Shown here piece after piece: positions 28,722 through 37,329 of a stretch of 64,000 nucleotides of DNA. Under the pieces are notes generated by a model. The model ran no database searches and was not told the origin of the DNA. It was given only the letters and a program-made list of their open reading frames with translations. The stretch is from the NCBI RefSeq assembly GCF_000196235.1, contig NC_008541.1:3224001-3288000 (forward strand). Direction: 5' to 3'. The DNA comes from Arthrobacter sp. FB24 (GTDB lineage Bacteria; Actinomycetota; Actinomycetes; Actinomycetales; Micrococcaceae). The stretch's first letter is position 1. Each line of letters opens with the position of its first letter. A program made the translations under genes and the position numbers.

Positions 28722-28733
28722 GGCGAGTGCCAG
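28707..28733. promoter_or_regulatory. CIRCE operator 2 (distal)
   Basis: TTAGCACTC-N9-GAGTGCCAG. The left half is a perfect match to CIRCE and the right half has two mismatches. It surrounds the predicted groES -35 box and lies 20 bp from operator 1. Confidence 0.85.
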
Positions 28734-28754
28734 AATTTCGTCCCCGGTGAACGG

Positions 28755-29153
28755 CTAGCGCCCTGCCAGGTCCTCAAAATCGACGTCGTCACCGTCGTCC
28801 GTGTCGTCGTCGTTCGTAACGTTGCGGTTCCGGTAAAGCAGGACGGCGGCGGCGAGCGCCGTAACCACAGAGGCAATGAGGAACACGAGGCCGCCCGTTC
28901 GGACTGCCGCATAGGACTCGCGGATTTCCCGAGCCTCGTCGGTGGCGTCCTGGATGTTCTTGCCGCCCACCGAGTACACCGTTGCGTTGAAGGAATCCAG
29001 GAAGAAGATGATGACCAGAAGTGCCAGGCAGACCACGGCGATGGCGGAACCGGCGATCAGCGCAGTCCGGGCATATTTGGCAAGTCCGGTGTGCTGCGGG
29101 CGGTCATTGCCCTGGTCATCGACGGGTGGCTGCTGCACTGCGCTGTCTTCCAT
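28755..29153 (-). CDS. Hypothetical two-helix membrane protein
   Basis: 132 aa. Polar N-terminus, two membrane helices (about 30-52 and 85-104) separated by an extracytoplasmic loop of roughly 30 residues, and a very acidic C-terminal tail (NDDDTDDGDDVDFED). No recognised family. ATG 29153 is chosen because GAAGG lies just upstream; longer in-frame starts would overlap the divergent methyltransferase gene. It is probably cytoplasmic-membrane located; function unknown. Confidence 0.7.
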   Translation of the reverse strand: MEDSAVQQPPVDDQGNDRPQHTGLAKYARTALIAGSAIAVVCLALLVIIFFLDSFNATVYSVGGKNIQDATDEAREIRESYAAVRTGGLVFLIASVVTALAAAVLLYRNRNVTNDDDTDDGDDVDFEDLAGR

Positions 29154-29208
29154 GCCTTCAACCCTAGCCGCACCGCGGGTGCAGGGCTCCTCGATTAGGC
29201 TTGATGAC

Positions 29209-30453
29209 ATGGCTGACGCATTGCAGGACCTGATCGCCCCGCTCCTGACCAGCGAAGGCTGGGAGCTGCTGGCGTCGCTGGGGCCCTACCGGGAGGACGA
29301 CGCGTTCCGGCTCAACGAGTCGCTCCGGAAGGCCGGCCACTCCCCCGCACTGGTGTCCGCCGTCCTCACCCAGTCCAGGCTGCGGACCAAGGCCGAGGCC
29401 AAATTCGGCGAATTCGCCCGGCAGATGATCTTCACGCCCGCCGGGCTGGAGCAGGCCACCCGCCTCAACGTCGCCGCCCGGCACGCAGAACGGTTCGCGT
29501 CCGCCGGGATCGAGCATGTGGCCGATCTCGGCTGCGGGCTGGGTGCCGATTCGATGGCCCTGGCCTCCATGGACATCAGGGTTACCGCCGTGGAAATGGA
29601 TGAGACCACCGCTGCCTGCGCCACCATGAACCTGATTCCTTTCCCGCACGCCAGCGTGGTCCACTCCGATGCGACCTCCGTCCCGCTCGAGGGCGTGGGC
29701 GGCGTCTGGCTGGATCCGGCCCGCCGCACCACCTCGACGTCCGGCACGCGGCGGATCTGGGATCCGGAGGAATTCTCCCCGCCGCTGTCCTTCGTGAAGT
29801 CCCTCGCTGAGTCCGGGCGGGCCGTGGGCGTAAAGATGGGTCCCGGCATCCCGCATGATTCCGTCCCCGCCGGCTGCGAAGCGCAGTGGGTGTCCGTGGG
29901 CGGCGACGTCACCGAAGTGACGCTGTGGTTCAACGCGGTCAGCCGGCCCGGCATCCGGCGGGCGGCGCTGCTGCTGGGCCCGCAGGGCGCGGCGGAAATC
30001 ACCAGCGCGGAAGAGTTCGACGGCGGCCCGGTGGCGCCCGTGGGTCCTGTGGAGGGATACCTGTACGAACCGGACGGAGCCGTCATCCGGGCCGGGCTCG
30101 TGGCGGATGTCGCTGCCCGGCTGGGCGGCCACCTCCTGGATGAGCACATTGCCTACATCTGTGCCCCCGAGCTCGTGGACACCCCGTTTGCCAGGGCCTA
30201 TAAGGTCCTTGAGGTCATGCCGTTCAACGTCAAGGCCCTCAAGGCCTGGGTGAAGCAGAACAACATCGGCGTGCTGGACATCAAGAAGCGCGGCACGTCC
30301 GTCACCCCGGAAGAACTCCGCAAGCAGCTCTTTGCCGGAGGAAAAAACGGCGGCAAGGGTTCGAAGGGCAAAAAGACAGCCACCCTGGTCCTCACCAGGA
30401 TCGGCGAGGACCGGGTGGCCATCTCGGTGGAGCCTGTGCAGCCCCGGGTCTAG
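29209..30453 (+). CDS. Class I SAM-dependent methyltransferase with THUMP-like C-terminus
   Basis: 414 aa. SAM-binding motif I VADLGCGLGADS near residue 105, then an acidic strand end (VTAVEMDE) and a motif IV-like WLDPARR near 165, in a Rossmann fold. The C-terminal region, with PFNVKALKAWVKQNNIGVLDIKKRG split between 340 and 366, is the THUMP-like domain (Thump_like) found with RNA-modification methyltransferases, so an RNA substrate is likely but not proven. The start ATG 29209 opens the conserved part; the frame continues upstream but there it overlaps the divergent gene. A basic Gly/Lys-rich segment (GGKNGGKGSKGKK) follows. Confidence 0.85.
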   Translation: MADALQDLIAPLLTSEGWELLASLGPYREDDAFRLNESLRKAGHSPALVSAVLTQSRLRTKAEAKFGEFARQMIFTPAGLEQATRLNVAARHAERFASAGIEHVADLGCGLGADSMALASMDIRVTAVEMDETTAACATMNLIPFPHASVVHSDATSVPLEGVGGVWLDPARRTTSTSGTRRIWDPEEFSPPLSFVKSLAESGRAVGVKMGPGIPHDSVPAGCEAQWVSVGGDVTEVTLWFNAVSRPGIRRAALLLGPQGAAEITSAEEFDGGPVAPVGPVEGYLYEPDGAVIRAGLVADVAARLGGHLLDEHIAYICAPELVDTPFARAYKVLEVMPFNVKALKAWVKQNNIGVLDIKKRGTSVTPEELRKQLFAGGKNGGKGSKGKKTATLVLTRIGEDRVAISVEPVQPRV

Positions 30454-30466
30454 CTGCGGCCCAAAG

Positions 30467-31297
30467 CTACTGGGCCCGCATGAACTCTTCCGCCGCCCGG
30501 ACCTGCTCGTCCGTGGGCCGGACACCGGTGTACAGCACAAACTGCTCCAGGGCCTGGATGGTGGCCACTTCCGCTCCGGTGATCACGGTCTTGCCGGCAG
30601 CGCGGGCCGCCTTGATGAGCGGCGTCTCGGCGGGCAGCGCAACGACGTCGAACACCACTTTCGCGGCGTCCACGGCCTCCTGCGGGAAGGACAGCGAGTC
30701 AGCATCCGGCCCTCCCGCCATGCCGACGGGCGTGACGTTGATGATCATGTCCGCCGTGCCGCCGGCGTCCGCCGCCGGGAGCTCGGGCCTCCACTTGAAT
30801 CCGTAGAGGTCCGCCAGCGGCTTACCGGATGCCTCGTTCCGGGCCACGATGGTGACGTCCGTGAAGCCTGCGTCACGGAGGGCGGCGGCGGTGGCTTTGG
30901 CCATGCCCCCGGAACCCTTGAGCAGCACTGAATAGTTGGTGGGGACGGCGTTACGCTGCAGCAGCTGCTCGATGGCCGTGTAGTCGGTGTTGTACGCCGT
31001 GAGCCGGCCTCCGTCATTCACGATCGTGTTAACGGAATCGATGGCCTTGGCGGAGGGGTCCATGACGTCGACCAGCGCGATGACGTCTTCCTTGTACGGC
31101 ATGGACACAGCGCAGCCCCGGATGCCCAGGCCCCTGACGCCGGCGATGGCTTGGGCCAGGTCCGTTGGCGCGAACGCCTTGTAGATCCAGTTCAGGCCCA
31201 GCTGCTCGTAAAGATGGTTGTGGAAGCGGGTCCCGTTGTTGCTCGGCCGGGCCGAGAGCGAGATGCACAGGGTCATGTCTTTATTCAGAATTGGCAC
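30467..31297 (-). CDS. Shikimate 5-dehydrogenase-like protein (AroE family)
   Basis: 276 aa. Substrate-binding N-terminus with SLSARPSNNGTRFHNHLY and the catalytic Lys in the segment GCAVSMPYKEDVI (about 80), followed by an NADP-binding Rossmann domain with the Gly-rich motif LLKGSGGMAKATA. In classical AroE this region reads NVTxPxK; here it reads VSMPYK, which fits the AroE-like/YdiB-related branch. It reduces 3-dehydroshikimate or acts on a related substrate. GTG 31297 is preferred because it includes the PILNKDM stretch; ATG 31276 is an alternative. Not adjacent to other aro genes, so a housekeeping role in aromatic synthesis is uncertain. Confidence 0.8.
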   Translation of the reverse strand: MPILNKDMTLCISLSARPSNNGTRFHNHLYEQLGLNWIYKAFAPTDLAQAIAGVRGLGIRGCAVSMPYKEDVIALVDVMDPSAKAIDSVNTIVNDGGRLTAYNTDYTAIEQLLQRNAVPTNYSVLLKGSGGMAKATAAALRDAGFTDVTIVARNEASGKPLADLYGFKWRPELPAADAGGTADMIINVTPVGMAGGPDADSLSFPQEAVDAAKVVFDVVALPAETPLIKAARAAGKTVITGAEVATIQALEQFVLYTGVRPTDEQVRAAEEFMRAQ

Positions 31298-31355
31298 TCG
31301 TCCATTAAACGCCCCCGGAGCCCGGGCAGCACTGTTACGCCACACGGCAGGGGCG

Positions 31356-33161
31356 TCAGCACCCGCTTCCGGGGGCGTGGGGGCCGACGGCGGCAGGCAG
31401 CTTTCCGGGTGCCGGCGCCTTGCCCGCCAGAACGGCAACCAGGGCGTTGAAGGCCTCCTGGCTCCGCCCGTAGAGGGCCACCTTGGCGGGTGCCGTCGAG
31501 CCGGCCAGCGGCCACGGCGCATCAAGGGCCACCACGACGTCGCCCGTGGCGGGCGGCCCTTCATAGCCGATCAGCGTCACGAGCGGCCCGGCGCCGAGGG
31601 TAATGCCGGCAGCCCGGGCAGCCCGGGCAAACCGGGCACGGTCCTGTTCACTGCCGCCGGCAACGCGGACGCTGCCGGGCACCACCGGCCCGTGGCACGG
31701 TCCGGCCAGGACGGTCACCGCGGCCGCGGAAATACGTTCGGAGAGGGCAGAGCCGCTTCCCGGGGCTGCACCCTGTGGAGCAGGGGTCCGTGCGCGCCAA
31801 ATCATCATGGTCACCACCCGCTGTGCCGCGTCGTTGAGGCGCGACGCCGGGAGCGCGCCGGTCTTGACGGCGCTGACCACTGCCGCGTGGGCGGCGGCCA
31901 CGTCCCCGGGCATGAGCAGCAGATCCGCCCCCGCTGCCAGGGCCAGCGGTGCGGCGGACTCCCCGGGGTATTGCTTCGTGATCGCACCCATGTTGAGTGC
32001 ATCGGTCACGGCAACGCCCTTGAAACCCATGCCGCGGAGGGTGGCGTAGCTCTGTTTGGACAACGACGCCGGAACCCCCGGTTCCAGGGCCGGCACGGAG
32101 ATGTGGCCGGTCATGATCATGGGCAGCCCGGCATCGATGGCGGCCTGGAAAGGTTTCCAGTCCTTCGCGCGGAGCTGCGCCACCGTTGCTTTCTGCACCG
32201 GCAGGTTCTCGTGCGAGTCGACGGCAACGGAGCCGTGCCCCGGGAAGTGCTTGGCGGAAGGCAGGATCCCGGCCGCCAGCATTCCCTGGGCAAAGCCGAC
32301 GCCCAGGCTTGCTGCCGCGTCCGGGTCGCCGGACATGGCCCTGGCGCCGATCGTCGGATCCTGCGGCCCCGCTGTGACATCCGTGTCCGGCGCGAAATCC
32401 GCAGTGAAGCCCAGCCCGGCCAGCTCCGCCGCGAGCGCCTTGCCGGCGTCGGTTGCCAGCCCGACGTTCCCTGCGGCGCCGAAGCTCATGGGTGCCGGCC
32501 ATTCCGTCAACGGAGCGCGCAGCCTCGCCACGACCCCGCCCTCCTGGTCCACCCCGACCAGTGCAGGCCAGGTGCGTCCGTCCGCCTTGGCCGCGTTCCG
32601 GAGGCGGCTGATGCCTGCCGCCATGGCGGCGGTGTCCACGGTTCCGTCGGCGGAGAGGGGCACGTTGTCACCCATGATGATCGCGCCGCCCAGGTGCAGC
32701 CGTTCCATGGTTGCCGCGTGCGAAGCAAAATCCGTTCCGGTAAAGAACGGCATCATCACCTGCCCGGCCTTCTGTTCAAGGCTCATTGCTGCGACAGCGG
32801 CGCGGGCCGAGTCTTCATCCTGCTGCTGCGGCCCCCAGCCCAGCTGGCGCTCCCCAGGTGCCGGGGTGGGAGGCCCGGAGGATCGCGGGGCTCCCGAAGC
32901 ACCGGGTTCGGACCGCACGGCTCCGCCGGACGGTGATGCCGTGCCGGGGGACGTTCCCGACGGCGTTCCCGAGGTGGGCGGAGAAGGCACACCGGTGCAG
33001 GCTGCGGTCGCGAGCATGGCCGCAGTCATCGCGAGGGCCGGCGCTGACTTGTGGAAAGTCTTTGTGTGCGGCGTCTTTTTGTGCGGCGTCTTTTTGTGCG
33101 GCGTCTTTTTGTGGGGCGTCTTTTTGTGGGAACTGTCACTGCGTCCTCGAAACCAAGCCAT
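31356..33161 (-). CDS. GH3 family beta-N-acetylhexosaminidase-like lipoprotein
   Basis: 601 aa. After an unusual basic N-terminus made of KTPHK repeats, a hydrophobic segment and lipobox ATAAC mark a lipoprotein (Cys near residue 55). A Ser/Pro/Gly-rich linker leads to a glycoside hydrolase family 3 barrel (about 115-430) with the NagZ-type motif KHFPGHGSVAVDSH and nucleophile Asp in VTDALNMGAI. The C-terminal part (about 450-590) is a GH3 C-domain-like fold. NagZ-type enzymes remove N-acetylglucosamine from wall fragments; an extracytoplasmic form would act in wall recycling. ATG 33161 is used; a TTG directly before it is less likely. Confidence 0.88.
   Translation of the reverse strand: MAWFRGRSDSSHKKTPHKKTPHKKTPHKKTPHTKTFHKSAPALAMTAAMLATAACTGVPSPPTSGTPSGTSPGTASPSGGAVRSEPGASGAPRSSGPPTPAPGERQLGWGPQQQDEDSARAAVAAMSLEQKAGQVMMPFFTGTDFASHAATMERLHLGGAIIMGDNVPLSADGTVDTAAMAAGISRLRNAAKADGRTWPALVGVDQEGGVVARLRAPLTEWPAPMSFGAAGNVGLATDAGKALAAELAGLGFTADFAPDTDVTAGPQDPTIGARAMSGDPDAAASLGVGFAQGMLAAGILPSAKHFPGHGSVAVDSHENLPVQKATVAQLRAKDWKPFQAAIDAGLPMIMTGHISVPALEPGVPASLSKQSYATLRGMGFKGVAVTDALNMGAITKQYPGESAAPLALAAGADLLLMPGDVAAAHAAVVSAVKTGALPASRLNDAAQRVVTMMIWRARTPAPQGAAPGSGSALSERISAAAVTVLAGPCHGPVVPGSVRVAGGSEQDRARFARAARAAGITLGAGPLVTLIGYEGPPATGDVVVALDAPWPLAGSTAPAKVALYGRSQEAFNALVAVLAGKAPAPGKLPAAVGPHAPGSGC
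33066..33130. repeat. 15-bp tandem repeat inside the GH3 lipoprotein gene
   Basis: Four consecutive copies of GTGCGGCGTCTTTTT (the fourth has one change, GTGGGG) plus a 5-base remnant. Read on the minus strand each copy encodes Lys-Lys-Thr-Pro-His, giving a basic five-residue repeat before the signal peptide. The copy number is a multiple of three bases, so gain or loss would not shift the frame. Confidence 0.95.
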
Positions 33162-33254
33162 CAACTCGATGCTACCCCTGCACTAGACTTGAACCACCCG
33201 TTGCCCGCCCGCAGGCGGCTTCGGCAACGGACGGCGGAACAGTGAAGGGACCAC

Positions 33255-34406
33255 ATGAAGATTGATTTCGCTTCATCCAGGCAATCAACTCTTGGTGTGG
33301 AATGGGAGCTGGCGCTGGTCAATGCGCAAACCGGCGAACTGGCGTCCGTGGCCAATGAAGTGCTGCGCGGCGTCTCGGCCAACCATCCCGAACTCAACGA
33401 GGACGACGAACACCCCCACATCAAGCAGGAACTCCTGCTCAACACAGTGGAGCTTGTCACCGGCATCTGCGAAACGGTGGCGCAGGCCAAGGCCGATCTC
33501 AGCAGTTCCCTTGCCGCAGTGCGGGAAGTCACAGACCCCATGGGCGTTGAGGTCTTCTGCGCCGGAAGCCATCCTTTCAGTCCTCCCCAGCTGCAGCCGG
33601 TCACGGACAAGGCCCGCTACGCCAAGCTCATCGACCGCACCCAGTGGTGGGGCCGCCAGATGGTGATCTACGGAGTCCACGTCCATGTGGGCCTGGACAG
33701 CCGCGACAAAGTCCTTCCGGTGCTGGACGGCCTGGTGAACTACTTCCCGCACTTCCAGGCGCTCTCCGCGTCGAGTCCGTTCTGGGGCGGCGAGGACACC
33801 GGCTACGCTTCCCAGCGCGCGCTGATGTTCCAGCAATTGCCGACCGCCGGGCTGCCGTTCCAGTTCTCCACCTGGGCGGAGTACGAGTCCTACGTCCAGG
33901 ACATGTTTACCACCGGAGTGATCGACACAATCTCGGAGATCCGCTGGGATATCCGCCCGGTCCCCAACCTGGGCACCATCGAGATGCGCATTTGCGACGG
34001 CCTGGCCACGCTGGAAGAGGTCGGTGCGATCGCGGCCCTGACCCAGTGCCTGGTGGACGAGTTCTCCACCATCCTGGACAACGGCGGTACCATTCCCACC
34101 ATGCCTCCCTGGCACGTCCAGGAGAACAAATGGCGTGCCGCCCGGTACGGCCTCGAGGCGATCATCATCCTCGATGCCGAGGGCAACGAGCAGCTGGTCA
34201 CCGACCACCTGCTGGAAACCCTGAACCGGCTCGAGCCCGTGGCCGCGAAGCTCGGCTGCTCCGACGAGCTTGCCGACGTCGAAAAGATCATCAGCCGCGG
34301 TGCCGGATACCAGCGGCAGCGCCGCGTGGCCGCGGAACACGGCGGAGACCTCCGGGCCGTGGTGCTGGACCTCGTCAAGCAGATGCGGAACGGCCCCACC
34401 GCCTGA
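33255..34406 (+). CDS. YbdK-type carboxylate-amine ligase / glutamate-cysteine ligase 2 family
   Basis: 383 aa. Starts with the family landmark TLGVEWELALV (about 12-22), then the QELLLNTVELVTG stretch (about 57-69), the VIYGVHVHVGL segment near residue 138, and the C-terminal active region with IEMRICDGLATLEEV. This is the GCS2 (glutamate-cysteine ligase type 2) fold, forming gamma-glutamyl or carboxylate-amine bonds with ATP. Because mycothiol, not glutathione, is expected here, a classical glutathione role is unlikely. ATG 33255 has GAAGGGA upstream. Confidence 0.88.
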   Translation: MKIDFASSRQSTLGVEWELALVNAQTGELASVANEVLRGVSANHPELNEDDEHPHIKQELLLNTVELVTGICETVAQAKADLSSSLAAVREVTDPMGVEVFCAGSHPFSPPQLQPVTDKARYAKLIDRTQWWGRQMVIYGVHVHVGLDSRDKVLPVLDGLVNYFPHFQALSASSPFWGGEDTGYASQRALMFQQLPTAGLPFQFSTWAEYESYVQDMFTTGVIDTISEIRWDIRPVPNLGTIEMRICDGLATLEEVGAIAALTQCLVDEFSTILDNGGTIPTMPPWHVQENKWRAARYGLEAIIILDAEGNEQLVTDHLLETLNRLEPVAAKLGCSDELADVEKIISRGAGYQRQRRVAAEHGGDLRAVVLDLVKQMRNGPTA

Positions 34407-34452
34407 ACTCCTTGGCTGCAGCGCCGGGCCGGGGGCCGCGGCGCCGTGCGGG

Positions 34453-35523
34453 CTACGCCGAAACCGTCGTGACCGGCATGGACGAATCCGGGGCGAAGCT
34501 GATGCCGCTGGGCTCGATGCCGGCCATGACCAGCTGGGCACCGAGGGCGGCCACCATGGCACCGTTGTCTGTGCACAGCTCAAGCGGCGGAACAGTCAGC
34601 CGGATTCCGGCCGCCCTGCACCGCTGTTCGGTGAGCTGGCGCAGCCGCGAGTTCGCGGCTACCCCGCCGCCCAGCAGGAGCTCGGTGATGCCGTTTTCCG
34701 TGCAGGCGAGCACCGCCTTGGACGTGATGACGTCCACAACGGCCTCCTGGAAGGCGGCCGCGATGTCCGCGACCGGCACTTCGTCGCCCCGGGCTTCGAA
34801 CTGCTCCACGCAACGGGCGACGGCGGTCTTCAATCCGCTGAAGGACCAGTCGTAGCGGTGCGGGCCGGGTTCGTCCGCGGTGCCCATGTACTTGGGCTGC
34901 GTCAGTCCGCGCGGGAACCGGATGGCCTTGGCGTTGCCTGTCCGGGCTAGTTTGTCGATGGCCGGGCCGCCCGGGTAGCCGAGCCCCAGGAGCCGTGCCA
35001 CTTTGTCGTAGGCTTCCCCGGCAGCGTCGTCAATCGTGGAGCCCAGCAGCTCGACGTCGTCGGTGATGCTCCTGATCCGGAGGATCTCGGTGTGGCCGCC
35101 GGAAACCAGCAGGGCGCCCAGGTGTTCAGGCAGGGTGTTCTCCTCCTGCAGCAGGCCGACACCGACGTGGGCCACCAGGTGGTTGATGGCATATAGCGGT
35201 TTGCCCGTGGCCACCGCGAGCGCCTTGGCGGCGCACACGCCCACCATCAAAGCCCCGGCCAGCCCGGGACCGGAAGTGACGGCGATCGCGTCCACGTCGT
35301 CAAGCTGGACTCCCGCGTCCGCGAGGGCTTCCTGGAGGGTGGGCACGAAGGCGTCCAGGTGTGCACGGGAGGCGATCTCGGGGATGACTCCGCCGAAGCG
35401 GACATGCTCTTCCATGGAGGATGACACAGTGTTGCTGAGCAGCGCAGTTCCGCGCACGATTCCCACACCTGTCTCATCGCAGGAGGACTCGATGCCCAGG
35501 ACTAGGGGCTGTGTTCGGTTCAT
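34453..35523 (-). CDS. tsaD: tRNA N6-threonylcarbamoyladenosine transferase TsaD
   Basis: 356 aa. ASKHA fold starting [17 protein letters not shown], the metal-binding His pair in [10 protein letters not shown] (about 129-138) and the strand VSGGHTEIL. Transfers the threonylcarbamoyl group to A37 of ANN-decoding tRNAs together with TsaB and TsaE, both encoded just upstream. ATG 35523 overlaps the rimI stop as ATGA. Last gene of the alr-tsaE-tsaB-rimI-tsaD operon. Confidence 0.97.
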   Translation of the reverse strand: MNRTQPLVLGIESSCDETGVGIVRGTALLSNTVSSSMEEHVRFGGVIPEIASRAHLDAFVPTLQEALADAGVQLDDVDAIAVTSGPGLAGALMVGVCAAKALAVATGKPLYAINHLVAHVGVGLLQEENTLPEHLGALLVSGGHTEILRIRSITDDVELLGSTIDDAAGEAYDKVARLLGLGYPGGPAIDKLARTGNAKAIRFPRGLTQPKYMGTADEPGPHRYDWSFSGLKTAVARCVEQFEARGDEVPVADIAAAFQEAVVDVITSKAVLACTENGITELLLGGGVAANSRLRQLTEQRCRAAGIRLTVPPLELCTDNGAMVAALGAQLVMAGIEPSGISFAPDSSMPVTTVSA

Positions 35524-36074
35524 GGTGTGTCTGCCTCCGTGGCCGGCGGTTGGTCTGGGGTCGCATCCATGGCCGCGGGCCTGGGTGGCGGGCTGGCATC
35601 CTGAAGCTGGAGCCGCATGATCAGGGCGTCAACGCCGTCCCGGTAATACCTTGGCCGGACATGGATCTGCTCGAAGCCGAAGCGGCGGTAGAGGTCCTGG
35701 GCCCGGGGGTTGTCAGCCCTGACCTCCAGCAGCACATCCGCCGCGCGGCGCCGCCGGCTTTCGGCGATGAGCTCGGTCAGCAGGGCCGAGCCGATCCCCT
35801 TGCCTTCGCACTCGGGTACCACGGCGATGGTCTGCACATCCGCGATGGGTTCGATGCACATCAGTCCGGCGTAACCCACAATTTCGCCGGCAGCTTCGGC
35901 CACAACGTAGTGGCGGGTCCCGGTCTGTGCCAGTTCTTCATGGAACATCTGGAGCGGCCACGCGTCCACCGGGAACAGCCTGCATTCGAGGGTGTGCACG
36001 GCGGGGATGTCCGTCCCGTTCATGCTGCGCAACGTCACCCCTGCCGGCGCGGCGCCGGCCGCCATCCCGGTCAC
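35520..36074 (-). CDS. rimI: Ribosomal-protein-alanine N-acetyltransferase (GNAT)
   Basis: 184 aa GNAT fold with the acetyl-CoA loop [12 protein letters not shown] near residue 86-97 and the motif [18 protein letters not shown] near 121. RimI acetylates the N-terminal alanine of ribosomal protein S18. The start GTG 36074 overlaps the tsaB stop as GTGA. Its place between tsaB and tsaD is the usual one in actinobacteria and supports the name. Confidence 0.92.
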   Translation of the reverse strand: MTGMAAGAAPAGVTLRSMNGTDIPAVHTLECRLFPVDAWPLQMFHEELAQTGTRHYVVAEAAGEIVGYAGLMCIEPIADVQTIAVVPECEGKGIGSALLTELIAESRRRRAADVLLEVRADNPRAQDLYRRFGFEQIHVRPRYYRDGVDALIMRLQLQDASPPPRPAAMDATPDQPPATEADTP

Positions 36075-36742
36075 AGCGCACGCTTCCGGGGCCCGGGAAC
36101 CTGGGCATCGGACTCGCGGAGGTACAGCGGCGTGGAATCCAGCAGCTGCTCCCCCGCAGCCAGCCTCGCCAGGGCGAACTGGCCAAGATACAGGGCGTCC
36201 GGCTGCTCGGTGCTGAAATCCGGGTCGGCTTTCAGGACGTCCTCGTAGATGCCCGCTCCGGCGCCGTAGGCCGGGAGGTCGGGAAGATCGGCCGCGAAGC
36301 CCACGTGCGGTCCGTCAACGAGCAGGGGCAGCTGGCCGTCGGTGAGTGAATAGCGCGCCCAATAGACCTCTTTGCGCCGGGCATCCGTTGCCACCAGGAA
36401 TTCCGGCACGGCAGCAGTCGATTCGGCCACTTCCAGCGCCATGGCGTCCAGGCTCATCAGGCCGTACAGCGGTTTACCCCAGACGTAGGACAGGGTCCGA
36501 GCCGTGGCGATCCCGGACCGCAGCCCGGTGAACGGCCCCGGGCCCACACCGGTCACGATCGCGTCGATGTCCGCCCCCGTGACCCCGGCATCGGCGAGCA
36601 GGGCGTCGATGCCCGGGGCCAGCACTTCGGCATGGCTGCGGGTGTCCTCGGTGGAGAAACTCGCCAGCACGCCCTCCGGCGCATCGTCCGAAACCAGCGC
36701 CGCACTGGCCACGGCTGAGGTGTCGATGGCAAGGATGAGCAT
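36071..36742 (-). CDS. tsaB: tRNA threonylcarbamoyladenosine biosynthesis protein TsaB
   Basis: 223 aa. Begins LILAIDTSAVASAALV, with RSHAEVLAPGID (about 35-46) and the TsaB signature GVGPGPFTGLRSGIATA (about 66-82). A TsaD paralogue that forms a heterodimer with it. ATG 36742 has AAGGGA upstream and shares one base with the tsaE stop codon, indicating translational coupling. Confidence 0.95.
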   Translation of the reverse strand: MLILAIDTSAVASAALVSDDAPEGVLASFSTEDTRSHAEVLAPGIDALLADAGVTGADIDAIVTGVGPGPFTGLRSGIATARTLSYVWGKPLYGLMSLDAMALEVAESTAAVPEFLVATDARRKEVYWARYSLTDGQLPLLVDGPHVGFAADLPDLPAYGAGAGIYEDVLKADPDFSTEQPDALYLGQFALARLAAGEQLLDSTPLYLRESDAQVPGPRKRAL

Positions 36743-37329
36743 CAGGAATTCCCTTTCAGGGCGGCCGGCAGCAGGGGCTGCTCGGCCCAGCGCGGGCCGT
36801 AGCCCCGGATCATAATGGTGCGGGGTTCGTCGTCGTCGTCCGTATCGAAGTCCAGCACGCCGTCAGCGGCGCCCGGCGCGGAGGCTCCCGCGGCGCCGGA
36901 TAAGGAGCCCAGCGGACGGTGCAGTTCGACGTCGAGCACGCTGTCGCTGAGGTGTTCCACCCGTCCGCGCCCCCACTCCACCACCGTGACGGTGCTGTCC
37001 ATGGTGTTTTCGAGGTCGATGTCATCGATCTCCGCCGCACTCTCCAGCCGATAGGCATCCACGTGCACCAGGTCGGGGCCGCCGGGACGCGGGCCGTCCG
37101 GAAGGTTGGGATGGATGCGGACCAGGACGAACGTGGGGGAAATAATGCCCGCCCGCACCCCCAGGCCCTCGCCGAGTCCCTGGGTAAAGGTGGTCTTGCC
37201 GGCTCCGAGCTCTCCGGTCAGGATGACGAGGTCGCCCGAGTCAAGAACGGCGCCAAGGGCGGCCCCAAGGGCATGGGTTTCCTCGGCGCTCTGCACCGTC
37301 AGGGACAGCTCCCACTGCGGATCACTCAT
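36742..37329 (-). CDS. tsaE: tRNA threonylcarbamoyladenosine biosynthesis ATPase TsaE
   Basis: 195 aa. P-loop GELGAGKTTFTQG near residue 40-52, a SPTFVLV strand and a VHVDAYRL Walker-B-like motif (about 88-95), then VVEWGRG. The ATPase that resets the TsaBD complex. It carries a C-terminal extension of about 45 residues, acidic (DFDTDDDDEPR), beyond the usual core. Overlaps the alr stop codon by four bases (ATGA). Confidence 0.95.
   Translation of the reverse strand: MSDPQWELSLTVQSAEETHALGAALGAVLDSGDLVILTGELGAGKTTFTQGLGEGLGVRAGIISPTFVLVRIHPNLPDGPRPGGPDLVHVDAYRLESAAEIDDIDLENTMDSTVTVVEWGRGRVEHLSDSVLDVELHRPLGSLSGAAGASAPGAADGVLDFDTDDDDEPRTIMIRGYGPRWAEQPLLPAALKGNS

Noticed and set aside
30454..30480. 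Terminator between the methyltransferase and the shikimate-dehydrogenase-like gene
   Set aside because: GCGGCCCA/TGGGCCCGC pairs only with a bulge and overlaps the stop codon of the minus-strand gene; too weak to call.
34415..34445. Terminator between the YbdK-type gene and tsaD
   Set aside because: Only imperfect GC-rich pairing (GCGCCG/CGGCGC with bulges) and no T-run on either strand.
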